A DNA stretch of 64,000 nucleotides from SZUA-442 sp963759175 (lineage in GTDB: Bacteria > Actinomycetota > Acidimicrobiia > Spongiisociales > UBA5794). Shown in pieces: positions 7,954-16,690 of the stretch. The DNA lies in assembly GCA_963759175.1 (NCBI GenBank), contig CAVWXP010000015.1:186001-250000 (forward strand), given 5' to 3'. The number at the start of each line of letters is the position of its first letter. The first letter of the stretch is position 1. The notes below the pieces were generated by a model. It was given only the letters and a program-made list of their open reading frames with translations, had not been told where the DNA came from and did no database searches. The position numbers and the translations under genes were made by a program.

Positions 7954-9131
7954 TGCGCATCATCCTGGTCACCGGCAAGGGCGGTGTCGGCAAGACGACC
8001 GTCTCTGCTGCGACGGCGCTCGTCTCCGCCGACCTCGGTTACCGGACGCTGGTGATGTCGACCGATCCCGCCCACTCACTCGGGGATGCCTTCGATGTCC
8101 CCCTCGGTGACCAACCCACCTCGATCGTCGATCGGCTCGACGGCCAACAGATCGACAGCCAGCAACGACTCGAGGAGGCATGGGGTGACGTGCGCGACCA
8201 CCTCACCGAGTTGTTCGACTGGTCAGGGCTCAACGGGATCGAAGCCGAGGAGTTGACCGTGTTCCCCGGCATGGACGAGCTGTTCTCGCTCGCCTCGGTG
8301 CGCGATCACGCCCGATCGGGGGTGTACGACGTGATCGTCGTCGACTGTGCACCCACTGCCGAGACCCTCAGGCTCCTGAGCCTCCCCGAGGTCATGTCGT
8401 GGTACATGGAGAAGATGTTCCCGCTGTCGCGTCGCGTCGCCAAGGTCATGCGGCCGGTCGTGTCGCGGGTGTCGTCCATGCCGGTCGCCGACGACCGGGT
8501 GTTCCAGTCGGTGGAGCGGTTCTATGAGCGCCTCGACGGGATCAAGGAGCTGCTGTCGGATCCGGAGATCACGTCGGCGAGGCTCGTGATGAACCCGGAG
8601 AAGATGGTGATCGCCGAGGCCCGCCGTACCTACACCTATCTGGGCCTCTTCGGCTACAGCGTCGATGCGGCCATCGTCAACCGCGTGTTGCCGGACGAGG
8701 TCCATGACCCCTACTTCGCCCAATGGCGGGACGTCCAGAAGGGCCATCTCGCGGCGGCCGAGGAGGGTTTCGTCGGTACCGACATCAGGCGCCTCCGGCT
8801 CTTCGACAACGAGATGGTCGGGCCCGACCGGCTCCGCATCGTCGGGAGGGAGCTCTACGGTGACACCGATCCCACCGTCAGGCTGTCGAGTATCGACCCC
8901 ATTCGCGTCGAGCAGCTGGAAGGATCCGATGACGTCGCCCTCGTACTGACCATTCCCCTGGTCGACAAGGACCACGTCGACGTGATGCGCCACGACGACG
9001 AGTTGTTCATCACCGTCGACGCCTATCGGCGGAGCATCGTGTTGCCGGACTCGCTCAAACGCAGGACCATCCGCCGTGCGCGGCTCGACAATGGTGAGCT
9101 CAGGGTCACCTTCACGTTGGAGGACACATGA
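7953..9131 (+). CDS. ArsA/GET3-family ATPase with C-terminal HSP20-like domain
   Basis: 392 residues. The deviant P-loop GKGGVGKTT is at residues 9-17, the family signature STDPAHSLGDAF follows, and VVDCAPTAETLRLL is switch II. The last 80 residues (VALVLTIPLVDKDHVDVMRH onward) form an all-beta HSP20-like ArsA C-terminal domain. The metal-binding cysteines of arsenite pumps are absent and no ArsB is nearby, so arsenic transport is unlikely; a chaperone or targeting role is an inference. Start ATG 7953 overlaps the upstream stop. Confidence 0.85.
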   Translation: MRIILVTGKGGVGKTTVSAATALVSADLGYRTLVMSTDPAHSLGDAFDVPLGDQPTSIVDRLDGQQIDSQQRLEEAWGDVRDHLTELFDWSGLNGIEAEELTVFPGMDELFSLASVRDHARSGVYDVIVVDCAPTAETLRLLSLPEVMSWYMEKMFPLSRRVAKVMRPVVSRVSSMPVADDRVFQSVERFYERLDGIKELLSDPEITSARLVMNPEKMVIAEARRTYTYLGLFGYSVDAAIVNRVLPDEVHDPYFAQWRDVQKGHLAAAEEGFVGTDIRRLRLFDNEMVGPDRLRIVGRELYGDTDPTVRLSSIDPIRVEQLEGSDDVALVLTIPLVDKDHVDVMRHDDELFITVDAYRRSIVLPDSLKRRTIRRARLDNGELRVTFTLEDT

Positions 9132-9313
9132 CACCGAATCCGCTCGATCCGATGATCGATGGCGCCAGGAAGGCGACCATCCACTTCGCCAAGGCGGCGT
9201 TCGAGGTCGCCTCGGGACTCGGAGCCGTGGCTCGTGGAGTGGCGCGCACGGTGCGGCCACCCGACGACGAGGGCGACGCCGCCCGGCGTCCCCAACACGT
9301 CCCCGTCGAGTAG
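9128..9313 (+). CDS. Small hypothetical protein coupled to the ArsA ATPase
   Basis: 61 residues; the start overlaps the ArsA stop as ATGA, a strong sign of coupled translation. It has one amphipathic stretch (GARKATIHFAKAAFEVASGL) and a proline/aspartate-rich tail. A regulator or partner of the ATPase is possible, but nothing in the sequence proves it. I do not recognise a family. Confidence 0.55.
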   Translation: MTPNPLDPMIDGARKATIHFAKAAFEVASGLGAVARGVARTVRPPDDEGDAARRPQHVPVE

Positions 9314-9327
9314 GCCCCGACCGCTGA

Positions 9328-9333
9328 TACGGT
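9328..9333 (+). promoter_or_regulatory. -10 box of a leaderless gene (ROK kinase)
   Basis: TACGGT followed by 6 nt and the ATG at 9340, with no Shine-Dalgarno. Confidence 0.45.
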
Positions 9334-9339
9334 GCCAGC

Positions 9340-10266
9340 ATGAGCGTCGTCGGCGTCGACATCGGGGGATCGAAGGCCTTCGCCGTGCGCCTGGACGGCG
9401 CTGCGGTCGGGCGTGAGCACCACACCGCCATCGATCGCGACCTCGACACCATCGAAGCCATCGCGGGGGCGATCGACGCCGTCGCCGATGGGAGCGTCGC
9501 TGCCGTGGGTGTCGGCATCGCCGGACTCGTGTCGGTTCCCGAGCGGACCCTCGTCTGGGGTCCGCACGTCCGAGGCACCGACCTCCCGATCGGCGCCGCC
9601 CTCGAGGACCGCTACGGGGTCCCTGTCGTCGTGGACAACGACGCCAACGCCGCCCTCGTCGCCGAACTGGACCGCGGCGTCGCCGTGGGGTACCGCGATG
9701 TGATCCTCGTCACGCTCGGCACCGGTATCGGCGGAGCGATCGCGATCGACGGAGCCATCCACCGTGGAGGCTCGTTCGCGGGGGAGTGGGGGCACATCCG
9801 CGTCGAGCGCGACGGCAGGCTCTGTGACTGTGGCAAACGCGGGTGCTGGGAGACAGTGGCGTCGGGCCCGGCGCTCGAGCGGCTCGCACGCGAGGTCATC
9901 GACGGGAACCCGCAGAGCTCATTGGCGAGGGTGATCGGCGACGTACCCGTCACCGGTCCGCTCGTGGTGGAGGCGGCGGACGCCGGCGACGAGACGGCGC
10001 GTGCCCTCGTGACCGAGGTCGGTCGCGCGTTCGGCCAGGGGCTCGCCGATCTGGCGGCCATCTTCGACCCGGAGATGATCGTGGTCGGCGGTGGGCTCGG
10101 GTCCGTCGGTGAATCGGTTCTCGGCCCTGCGCGTCGGGTCCTTGCCGACGCGCTCCATGGCGGGAACCACCGTCTCGCGCCAACGGTGCAGGTCGCCGGA
10201 CTCGGCGCAGCAGCAGGTGCCGTTGGGGCCGCACTCCTGGCTGCGGGAGGTAGCGATGCACGATGA
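9340..10266 (+). CDS. ROK-family sugar kinase (probable glucokinase)
   Basis: 308 residues. VGVDIGGSKAFAVRLDG is the ATP phosphate-binding loop, VVDNDANAALVAE carries the catalytic aspartate, VTLGTGIGGAIAIDG the second glycine-rich motif, and GSFAGEWGHIRVE the sugar-contacting E-x-G-H. The ROK zinc motif CDCGKRGCWE is intact. This combination is typical of actinobacterial glucokinases rather than ROK repressors, since no helix-turn-helix precedes it. A -10 box lies 6 nt before the ATG. The following gene starts inside its last codons. Confidence 0.88.
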   Translation: MSVVGVDIGGSKAFAVRLDGAAVGREHHTAIDRDLDTIEAIAGAIDAVADGSVAAVGVGIAGLVSVPERTLVWGPHVRGTDLPIGAALEDRYGVPVVVDNDANAALVAELDRGVAVGYRDVILVTLGTGIGGAIAIDGAIHRGGSFAGEWGHIRVERDGRLCDCGKRGCWETVASGPALERLAREVIDGNPQSSLARVIGDVPVTGPLVVEAADAGDETARALVTEVGRAFGQGLADLAAIFDPEMIVVGGGLGSVGESVLGPARRVLADALHGGNHRLAPTVQVAGLGAAAGAVGAALLAAGGSDAR

Positions 10267-10690
10267 TCACGAAGGGATCCTGGAGGTGGGGATCGTGAAC
10301 CCGATCGACGACGCCGTGCCGCCACCGGCCCGCACGTGGAACGAGGTCGCCCTCGAGGCGGCGCTGCTCCTCCCGAACGTGATGAAGCTCCTCGCCCGCC
10401 TGATGACCGATCGGCGCATCTCCACTCGCCACAAGGTCCTCGTCGGCGCCGTCGCCGCGTACGTGGTGGCACCGATCGATCTCATTCCGGACTTCGTCAT
10501 CGGGATCGGCCATCTCGACGATGTCGTCCTCGTTTCGCTGGCGATCGACCACCTGCTCTCTGGGACCGACGAAGCGATCGTGCGCGAGCACTGGGACGGG
10601 TCGCGGGACGCCCTCGATCTCGTTCGGAGTGTCTTCGCCTGGGGGGCTGAGATCGTCCCCTCGGTGTTCTCGAAGATGTTGCCGCGCTAG
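10256..10690 (+). CDS. DUF1232 (YkvA-like) membrane protein
   Basis: 144 residues from ATG 10256, chosen because GGGAGG lies 5 nt upstream; it overlaps the ROK gene by 11 nt. The DUF1232 core is KVLVGAVAAYVVAPIDLIPD followed by a helix with HLDDVVLVSLAIDHLL. The core is hydrophobic and probably membrane-embedded. Function of the family is not known. Confidence 0.8.
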   Translation: MHDDHEGILEVGIVNPIDDAVPPPARTWNEVALEAALLLPNVMKLLARLMTDRRISTRHKVLVGAVAAYVVAPIDLIPDFVIGIGHLDDVVLVSLAIDHLLSGTDEAIVREHWDGSRDALDLVRSVFAWGAEIVPSVFSKMLPR

Positions 10691-10714
10691 GCGCCGTCAC
10701 ATCGGGTCGGGGCC

Positions 10715-10720
10715 TATCGT
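10715..10720 (+). promoter_or_regulatory. -10 box of leaderless alaC
   Basis: TATCGT, 6 nt, then ATG 10727. No ribosome-binding site is visible. Confidence 0.45.
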
Positions 10721-10726
10721 GGGTCC

Positions 10727-11923
10727 ATGCAGTTCCGACGAATCGAGAACCTTCCCCCGTATGTGTTCGCCGAGGTGAACGCGGAGAAGACCGTTGCCAG
10801 GCGAGCCGGCGTCGATGTGATCGACCTCGGTTTCGGCAATCCCGACATCCCGTCACCGCCGGGTGTCGTCGCCAAACTCGTCGAGGCGGCCGAGCAGGGC
10901 AAGAACCATCGGTACTCGGCATCGCGAGGCATCCCGAACTTGCGCAAGGCCGTTGCGGATCGCTATCTGCGTGCCCATGGCGTCGAGCTCGATCCCGAGA
11001 CCGAGGTCATCAACACGATCGGGGCCAAGGAAGGGCTTTCGCACCTGATGTGGGTCCTCGTGCAACCAGGGGATGTCGCACTGGTACCCGAGCCTTCGTA
11101 CCCCATCCACATCTATGCCCCCGTGTTGGCAGGGGCAGAGGTGCGTCGGGTGCACCTGTCGACGGACGCCGACTTCTTCGAGCGACTCACGGCTGCGTTC
11201 CGGACGTCGTGGCCGAAGCCACGGGTCATCGTCACGTCGTTCCCACACAACCCCACCACCGTCACGGTGGACACCACGTTCTTCGAGCGTCTCGTCGACT
11301 TCGCCCACCGCAACGACGTCATGTTGGTGCACGACTACGCCTACGCCGATATCGCCTTCGACGGCTACCACCCTCCGTCGATCCTGTCGGTCGACGGAGC
11401 CAAGGACGTCGCCGTCGAGTTGTACACCCTGTCGAAATCGCACTCGATGGCGGGGTGGCGCGTCGGATTCGTCGTCGGCAACCGCGAGATCGTCGGCGCG
11501 CTCCAGCAGCTCAAGTCGTACCTCGACTACGGCACCTTCCAGCCGATCCAGATCGCATCGATCATCGCCCTCAACGAGTACGACGAGTACATCGACGTCG
11601 TCGTCGACGAGTACCGCAAGCGCCGTGACACCCTCGTCGGCGGACTGAACCGTGCCGGATGGCCCGTGACGGCGCCGGAGGCCACGATGTTCTTGTGGGC
11701 GAGGATTCCCGAGCCGCTGCGAGCCATGGGCTCGCTCAAGTTCGCCCTCGACCTGCTCGACCACGCCCACGTCGCGGTCAGCCCCGGAATCGGCTTCGGG
11801 CCGTCGGGCGATGAGCACGTCCGCTTCGCCCTGGTCGAGAACGACCAGCGCATCGCCCAGGCGGTGCGCAACATCCGCAAGTACCTGGCCGAACGCGGGG
11901 TCGCGGGCGTCGGGGACCAATGA
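10727..11923 (+). CDS. alaC: Alanine aminotransferase AlaC-type (class I/II, PLP)
   Basis: 398 residues that follow E. coli AlaC closely along the whole length: GFGNPDIPSPPGVV, RYSASRGIPNLRKAV, TIGAKEGLSHLMWVL, VPEPSYPIHIYAPVLAGAEV, SFPHNPTTV, VHDYAYADIAFDGY and AVSPGIGFGPSGDEHVRFAL. The PLP lysine is in TLSKSHSMAGWRVGFVVGN. The expected reaction is pyruvate + glutamate to alanine + 2-oxoglutarate. Some family members act as LL-diaminopimelate aminotransferases; the AlaC-like motifs make alanine synthesis the better call. Confidence 0.9.
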   Translation: MQFRRIENLPPYVFAEVNAEKTVARRAGVDVIDLGFGNPDIPSPPGVVAKLVEAAEQGKNHRYSASRGIPNLRKAVADRYLRAHGVELDPETEVINTIGAKEGLSHLMWVLVQPGDVALVPEPSYPIHIYAPVLAGAEVRRVHLSTDADFFERLTAAFRTSWPKPRVIVTSFPHNPTTVTVDTTFFERLVDFAHRNDVMLVHDYAYADIAFDGYHPPSILSVDGAKDVAVELYTLSKSHSMAGWRVGFVVGNREIVGALQQLKSYLDYGTFQPIQIASIIALNEYDEYIDVVVDEYRKRRDTLVGGLNRAGWPVTAPEATMFLWARIPEPLRAMGSLKFALDLLDHAHVAVSPGIGFGPSGDEHVRFALVENDQRIAQAVRNIRKYLAERGVAGVGDQ

Positions 11924-11928
11924 AACGT

Positions 11929-11945
11929 CCTCGCCCGTGGCGAGG
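11929..11945 (+). terminator. Hairpin after alaC, possible terminator
   Basis: CCTCGCC and GGCGAGG form a 7-bp stem with a 3-nt loop 5 nt past the alaC stop. There is no U-tract, so intrinsic termination is uncertain. Confidence 0.35.
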
Positions 11946-11995
11946 TCAAAGCTTCGCCCCGCCTTCAGACCTGCCGTATCCGTGATGGGTGATCG

Positions 11996-12919
11996 ATGAC
12001 CTACGCAGTCCTCTTCCCCGGCCAGGGAAGCCAATTCGTCGGCATGGCCGCCGACGTGCGCGCCGAGATGCCCGACCTGATCGCTGAGGCCTCCGACGTG
12101 CTGGGATGGGATCTCGGAACCCTCATCGCCGACGGTCCCGAATCCGAGCTCACGGCGACGGAGCGTGCCCAACCGGCCCTCTACGTGACCTCCTTCGGCC
12201 TGTGGCGCGAGTTCGCGGACGCCGTCCATGACGGCCCCGTGGCCGCTGCCGGGCACTCCCTCGGCGAGTACACCGCCCTCGCTGCCGCAGGGGCGATGTC
12301 CTTCGCTGACGGCCTCGCGCTCGTCGCTGCACGGGGTGCCGCGATGGCAGGGGCATCGGCATCGACCGATTCCTCGATGGCCGCCGTCATGGGCATCGAC
12401 GAGGATTCGGTCAACGACATCGCGGCACGACGTCGAGCGGACGGAGGAGCGCTGTACGTCGCGAACATCAACGCACCCGGCCAGATCGTCGTATCCGGTG
12501 GATCCGAGGACATCGCCTGGCTGGTCGAGAATGCTCGGAATCTGGGAGTCCGAAGGGCCGTCCCGCTCAATGTCTCTGCGGGCTTCCATTCCCCGTTCAT
12601 GGACGGCGCCCGGCGAAGCCTCACCGCCGTGCTCGCCGACATGTCATTCTCGACACCGCGGTTCTCGGTCTTCGCGAACGCCACCGCATCGATCACGGAG
12701 GATCCGGCGACGTCGCTCGCCGACCAGCTGACAGCGCCCGTGAGGTTCTCCGAGACCCTCCTCGCGATGTCTGCCGCCGGCGTCGACACGTTCGTCCACA
12801 TCGGACCGGGGGACGTGACTGCGGGCCTTGCACGACGAACCGTGCCCGGAGCCAGGGTCATGGTCGTATCGAGCCTGCTCGATGCGCGCACGGTCGCTGA
12901 GGAGCTGTCCGTACAATGA
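11996..12919 (+). CDS. fabD: Malonyl-CoA:ACP transacylase FabD
   Basis: 307 residues. It loads malonyl groups onto ACP for type II fatty-acid synthesis. FPGQGSQFVGM is the N-terminal oxyanion region, the active serine is S88 in GHSLGEYTAL, and SAGFHSPFM holds the catalytic histidine. First gene of a five-gene cluster fabD-fabH-fabG-acpP-fabF, with 22 nt to fabH. Confidence 0.94.
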   Translation: MTYAVLFPGQGSQFVGMAADVRAEMPDLIAEASDVLGWDLGTLIADGPESELTATERAQPALYVTSFGLWREFADAVHDGPVAAAGHSLGEYTALAAAGAMSFADGLALVAARGAAMAGASASTDSSMAAVMGIDEDSVNDIAARRRADGGALYVANINAPGQIVVSGGSEDIAWLVENARNLGVRRAVPLNVSAGFHSPFMDGARRSLTAVLADMSFSTPRFSVFANATASITEDPATSLADQLTAPVRFSETLLAMSAAGVDTFVHIGPGDVTAGLARRTVPGARVMVVSSLLDARTVAEELSVQ

Positions 12920-12941
12920 ATCGCTCACGGGGAGGAACGCG

Positions 12942-14000
12942 ATGACCAACGTCACCTTCACCGGGTGGGGTGCGTGTGTGCCACCCTCGGTGCTCACCAA
13001 CGACGATCTCTCCACCATCGTCGAAACGAGTGACGAGTGGATCACCTCCCGATCAGGGATCAAGGAACGCCGCATCTCACACGTGAGCAACTCGGACATG
13101 GCGACCCTGGCCGCCCGCCGTGCGCTCGCCGCCGCCGGACGCACCCCCGATGAGATCGACTACGTACTTCTTGCCACCTGCACGCCCGACCGCCAGATCC
13201 CGTCCGCTGCCTGCTACGTCCAGACGAAGATCGGTGCGCATAGCGCCGCCGCCGCCGACATCAATGCGGGATGCACCGGATTCCTGTACGGGGTCTCGAT
13301 GGCATGGGGACTCATCGCGACCGGCCAGGCGGCCAAAGTGTTGGTCATCGGTTCGGAACGCATCTCGTCCTACCTCGACCTCGAGGAGCGAGCGACCACG
13401 GTCCTGTTCGGCGACGGCGCAGGCGCCGTGGTCATGGAGGCGACGACCGACGACATCGGTATCCGATCGCTGCACCTCGGCGCGGACGGCGGTGGCGCCG
13501 AGTTCCTCACGGCCCGGGGCCTCGGCACCGACTTCGTCGGGACCGAGGCTCGCATGGCGATCGTCATGGACGGAGCGGAGATCTTCAAGGGCGCCGTCAA
13601 GAAGATGGGGGACGGTGCGGTAGAAGCGATCGAGGAGGCGGGTTGGGAACTCGACGAGGTGGACCTCGTCATTCCCCACCAGGCGAACATCCGCATCATC
13701 GATGCCGTGCGCAGGAGGATCAACGCACCCGAGGACAAGGTCTTCGTCAACATCCACCGCTACGGCAACACGTCGGCGGCCACGATCCCCATCGCCCTGT
13801 CCGAAGCCCTCGACTCGGGTCGCATCCGGCCGGGGGCCAAGCTCGTGTTCGTCGCCTTCGGCGCCGGTCTCACCTGGGGCGCGTGCGCCTTCGAGTGGGG
13901 CGAGCGCGTCGAGCGCCTCGAGACGATCGACGATGAACTCCCTCCGTCCGACCAGACAGCGGTCGAGATCATGCTCGCAAAGCAGAAGGCGTTCGTCTGA
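12942..14000 (+). CDS. fabH: Beta-ketoacyl-ACP synthase III FabH
   Basis: 352 residues from ATG 12942, supported by GGGGAGG upstream. It condenses an acyl-CoA primer with malonyl-ACP to start fatty-acid chains. The thiolase-fold triad is present: C111 in INAGCTGFLYG, histidine in IPHQANIRIID and asparagine in YGNTSAATIP. The C-terminal extension past the usual end (LETIDDELPPSDQTA) is longer than in E. coli. The stop overlaps fabG as TGATG. Confidence 0.95.
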   Translation: MTNVTFTGWGACVPPSVLTNDDLSTIVETSDEWITSRSGIKERRISHVSNSDMATLAARRALAAAGRTPDEIDYVLLATCTPDRQIPSAACYVQTKIGAHSAAAADINAGCTGFLYGVSMAWGLIATGQAAKVLVIGSERISSYLDLEERATTVLFGDGAGAVVMEATTDDIGIRSLHLGADGGGAEFLTARGLGTDFVGTEARMAIVMDGAEIFKGAVKKMGDGAVEAIEEAGWELDEVDLVIPHQANIRIIDAVRRRINAPEDKVFVNIHRYGNTSAATIPIALSEALDSGRIRPGAKLVFVAFGAGLTWGACAFEWGERVERLETIDDELPPSDQTAVEIMLAKQKAFV

Positions 14001-14734
14001 TGGCAGGCGTGGCGCTCGTCACCGGCGGCTCCCGTGGTATCGGCGCCGCCATCGCTCGTCGACTCGCGGCCGACGGCATGGCCGTCGCCGTCAACTACGC
14101 GACGAACGAGGCGAGGGCCGCTGAGGTCGTGGCCGACATCGAGGGCTCCGGGGGCACGGCGGTGGCCGTGCGGGCCGATGTCGGGAATGCCGGTGACGTC
14201 GATGACATGTTCACGACCGTCACCGAGGCGCTTGGCCCTGTGACCGTGCTCGTCAACAATGCCGGCATCACCGACGACGGCCTCATGTTGCGCATGGGTC
14301 CAGAGCAGTGGGACCGGGTGATCACCACGAACCTCACCTCCGTCTTCTTGTGCACGAGGGCCGCACTGCGACCGATGGTACGCGCACGGAGCGGTCGGAT
14401 CATCACGATCAGCTCGGTCTCCGGCCTGTCCGGCAATCCCGGTCAGGCCAACTATGCAGCGGCCAAGGCCGGCATCATCGGCCTCACCAAGTCGGTCGCC
14501 AAGGAGGTCGGATCGCGGGGCATCACCGTCAACGCGGTCGCTCCCGGCTTCATCGCCACGGACATGACGGACGACCTCGGCACGTCCGTCACGGACAGGG
14601 CTCGCGAACAGATCTCCCTCGGCAGGCTCGGTCTGCCGGAGGAAGTCGCGTCGGTGGTTGGCTATCTTGCCTCCGAAGGCGCGTCGTACATCACGGGTCA
14701 GACCATCGTCGTCGACGGTGGCCTGGCTCTCTGA
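14000..14734 (+). CDS. fabG: 3-oxoacyl-ACP reductase FabG
   Basis: 244-residue short-chain dehydrogenase. TGGSRGIG (residues 8-15) binds NADPH, NNAG is at 86-89, and the catalytic set is S138/S139, Y152 and K156 in ISSVSG...NYAAAKAG. VVDGGLAL at the end is typical of FabG. Lying between fabH and acpP, it is most likely the elongation-cycle ketoreductase, although many SDRs share these motifs. Confidence 0.92.
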   Translation: MAGVALVTGGSRGIGAAIARRLAADGMAVAVNYATNEARAAEVVADIEGSGGTAVAVRADVGNAGDVDDMFTTVTEALGPVTVLVNNAGITDDGLMLRMGPEQWDRVITTNLTSVFLCTRAALRPMVRARSGRIITISSVSGLSGNPGQANYAAAKAGIIGLTKSVAKEVGSRGITVNAVAPGFIATDMTDDLGTSVTDRAREQISLGRLGLPEEVASVVGYLASEGASYITGQTIVVDGGLAL

Positions 14735-14751
14735 CGTCAGAAGGGACACCC

Positions 14752-14997
14752 ATGGAACGGGCAGATATCGAGTCGAAGCTCACAGGACTCCTCGTGGAGG
14801 AACTGGGTCTCGACGGTGACAAGATCACCATGCAATCGCGGTTCGAGGAGGACCTCGAGGTCGACTCACTCGGCGTCGTCGAGCTCCTCATGGCGCTCGA
14901 GGACAACTTCGGCGTCCAGATCCCCGACGAGGAGGCAGAATCGCTGACCACCGTGGGAGAAGCCGTGGATCTCGTGGAGCAGAAGCTCAACGCCTGA
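14752..14997 (+). CDS. acpP: Acyl carrier protein AcpP
   Basis: 81 residues, acidic. The 4'-phosphopantetheine attachment serine is S39 in EVDSLGVVEL. It carries growing acyl chains between the Fab enzymes encoded around it. An AAGGGA upstream of ATG 14752 is the likely ribosome-binding site. Confidence 0.95.
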   Translation: MERADIESKLTGLLVEELGLDGDKITMQSRFEEDLEVDSLGVVELLMALEDNFGVQIPDEEAESLTTVGEAVDLVEQKLNA

Positions 14998-15007
14998 GAG
15001 GTGCATC

Positions 15008-16258
15008 GTGACTGACCGAAGGGTCGTCGTGACCGGCCTCGGCACCGTAACGGCGCTCGGCACCGGCATCGACGCATTCTGGAAGAACATCCTGTCCGGG
15101 ACGAGCGGGGTGTCGCTCATCGAGAACGTCGACGTCTCCGACATCCCCACGAGGATCGCCGCGGAGGTCAAGGACTTCGACATCGAGGCCTACATGTCCC
15201 GCAAGGACGCTCGGCGCCTCGATCGCAGCTCCCAGTTCTTCTGGGTCGCCACCCAGCAGGCACTCGACGACGCCGGCCTTCACTACGCCGAGGATGACCC
15301 GGCCGGGTTGCGCGCAGGCGTGATGGCGGGAACCGGCATCGGCGGCGTCAAGACGTTCGAGGAGCAATTCGAGGTCCTCAAGGAGCGTGGTCCGAACCGG
15401 ATGTCCCCGACGGGGATCGCCATGATCATCTCGAACATGGCGGGTGGCGTCGCGTCCATCGATTTCAACCTCTACGGACCGAACTCGACCGTGGTGACGG
15501 CCTGTGCGGCCTCGGCGAACGCCATCGGCGATGCCGGTGAGATCATCCGTAGGGGCGAGGCCGACGTCATGGTCGCCGGTGGAGCCGAGGCGAGCATCAC
15601 CCGGTTCGCCGTCGGCGGGTTCTCCCAGGCGAGGGCACTGAGCCGCAACAACGACGATCCGGCAGGCGCATCGCGTCCCTTCGACCTCGATCGTGACGGG
15701 TTCGTGATGGGTGAGGGTGCGGCGATCCTGATCCTCGAGGAGCTCGAGCACGCCCTCGCACGCGGTGCTCGCATCTACGGCGAACTCCTCGGTTACGGGA
15801 TGTCTGCGGACGGATACCACATCACGTTGCCGAGGCCCGGCGGAGCCGGCGCCGCCAGGGCCATGTCACTGGCGCTGGAGCGTGCCGGTGTCGCACCTGC
15901 CGATCTGGGGTACATCAACGCCCACGGGACATCGACCCAGGCCAATGACACGACGGAGACGACCGCCATCAAGTCGGTCCTCGGCGACGCCGCATACGGT
16001 GTGCCCGTGTCGTCGACGAAGTCGATGACCGGGCATCTCCTCGGGGGAGCCGGCGCGATCGAATCGCTTGCGTGCTTGTTGGCCATCCGCGATGGCATCC
16101 TGCCCCCAACGATCAACTACGCGACGCCCGATCCGGAGTGCGACCTCGACTACGTCCCCAACGAGGCGAGAGTTGCGGACATCGACACCGCCATGACGAA
16201 CAGCTTCGGTTTCGGCGGTCACAACGTGTCGCTCGTGTTCGGCCGTTACGACGACTGA
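15008..16258 (+). CDS. fabF: Beta-ketoacyl-ACP synthase II FabF
   Basis: 416 residues from GTG 15008 with GAGAGG upstream. The elongating condensing enzyme: active cysteine C166 in VVTACAASANAIG, histidines in NAHGTSTQAND and TGHLLGGAGAIES, and the C-terminal NSFGFGGHNVSLVF. Last gene of the fatty-acid cluster; its end overlaps the convergent gene by 13 nt. Confidence 0.95.
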   Translation: MTDRRVVVTGLGTVTALGTGIDAFWKNILSGTSGVSLIENVDVSDIPTRIAAEVKDFDIEAYMSRKDARRLDRSSQFFWVATQQALDDAGLHYAEDDPAGLRAGVMAGTGIGGVKTFEEQFEVLKERGPNRMSPTGIAMIISNMAGGVASIDFNLYGPNSTVVTACAASANAIGDAGEIIRRGEADVMVAGGAEASITRFAVGGFSQARALSRNNDDPAGASRPFDLDRDGFVMGEGAAILILEELEHALARGARIYGELLGYGMSADGYHITLPRPGGAGAARAMSLALERAGVAPADLGYINAHGTSTQANDTTETTAIKSVLGDAAYGVPVSSTKSMTGHLLGGAGAIESLACLLAIRDGILPPTINYATPDPECDLDYVPNEARVADIDTAMTNSFGFGGHNVSLVFGRYDD

Positions 16259-16689
16259 CCGTCTGCCGGATCAACGTCGTCGCGGTCCTCGGGCTCCGAC
16301 TCGCATCCGGCGGTGGGAGGTGGCGTACCTGCAGCGACGTGCTCGTTGTACTCGTCGAATGATCGCGTGACGAGGGCGGCCACCAGGCCGACGCCGACCA
16401 GGGAAGCCAGACCCACGACCACGCCGGCCGTCGCCTCGATGGCGACGCAGGTGTCCGGCAGGCAGATGGTCTCGACGATGCTCGCCCCGATCAGGACACC
16501 GGCCATCGACCCGACGAACACCGTCATCGTGATCGCGGGCCGCACGTTGGCCCGTCCGGCCACGATCCCGAAGCCGATGCCGACGATGACGCCCACCGCC
16601 GTCCCCACGGTCCCTGCCAGCAGCCATCCCGTGACGGCACCGAATGCCGCTGTCACGACGGTCGCGGCGATATCCGAGGCACGCATCAT
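16246..16689 (-). CDS. Hypothetical membrane protein
   Basis: 147 residues with three or four hydrophobic segments (VVTAAFGAVTGWLLAGTVG, VGVIVGIGFGIVAG, MTVFVGSMAGVLIGASIV, ATAGVVVGLASLVGVGLVAAL) and an acidic, proline-rich tail. A cysteine pair CLPDTC sits in a loop. It starts 1 nt after the stop of the next gene on this strand, so the two form a small operon. No family recognised. Confidence 0.6.
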   Translation of the reverse strand: MMRASDIAATVVTAAFGAVTGWLLAGTVGTAVGVIVGIGFGIVAGRANVRPAITMTVFVGSMAGVLIGASIVETICLPDTCVAIEATAGVVVGLASLVGVGLVAALVTRSFDEYNEHVAAGTPPPTAGCESEPEDRDDVDPADGQSS

Positions 16690-16690
16690 C

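Noticed and set aside
7953..9131. Arsenic resistance locus from the ArsA-type ATPase
   Set aside because: No arsB, arsC, arsR or metal-binding cysteines nearby; the HSP20-like tail and context fit the Get3-like group.
10853..12589. A 578-codon minus-strand frame across alaC and fabD
   Set aside because: Mirror of two well-supported genes; Asp/Arg-rich shadow composition and no ribosome-binding site or family.
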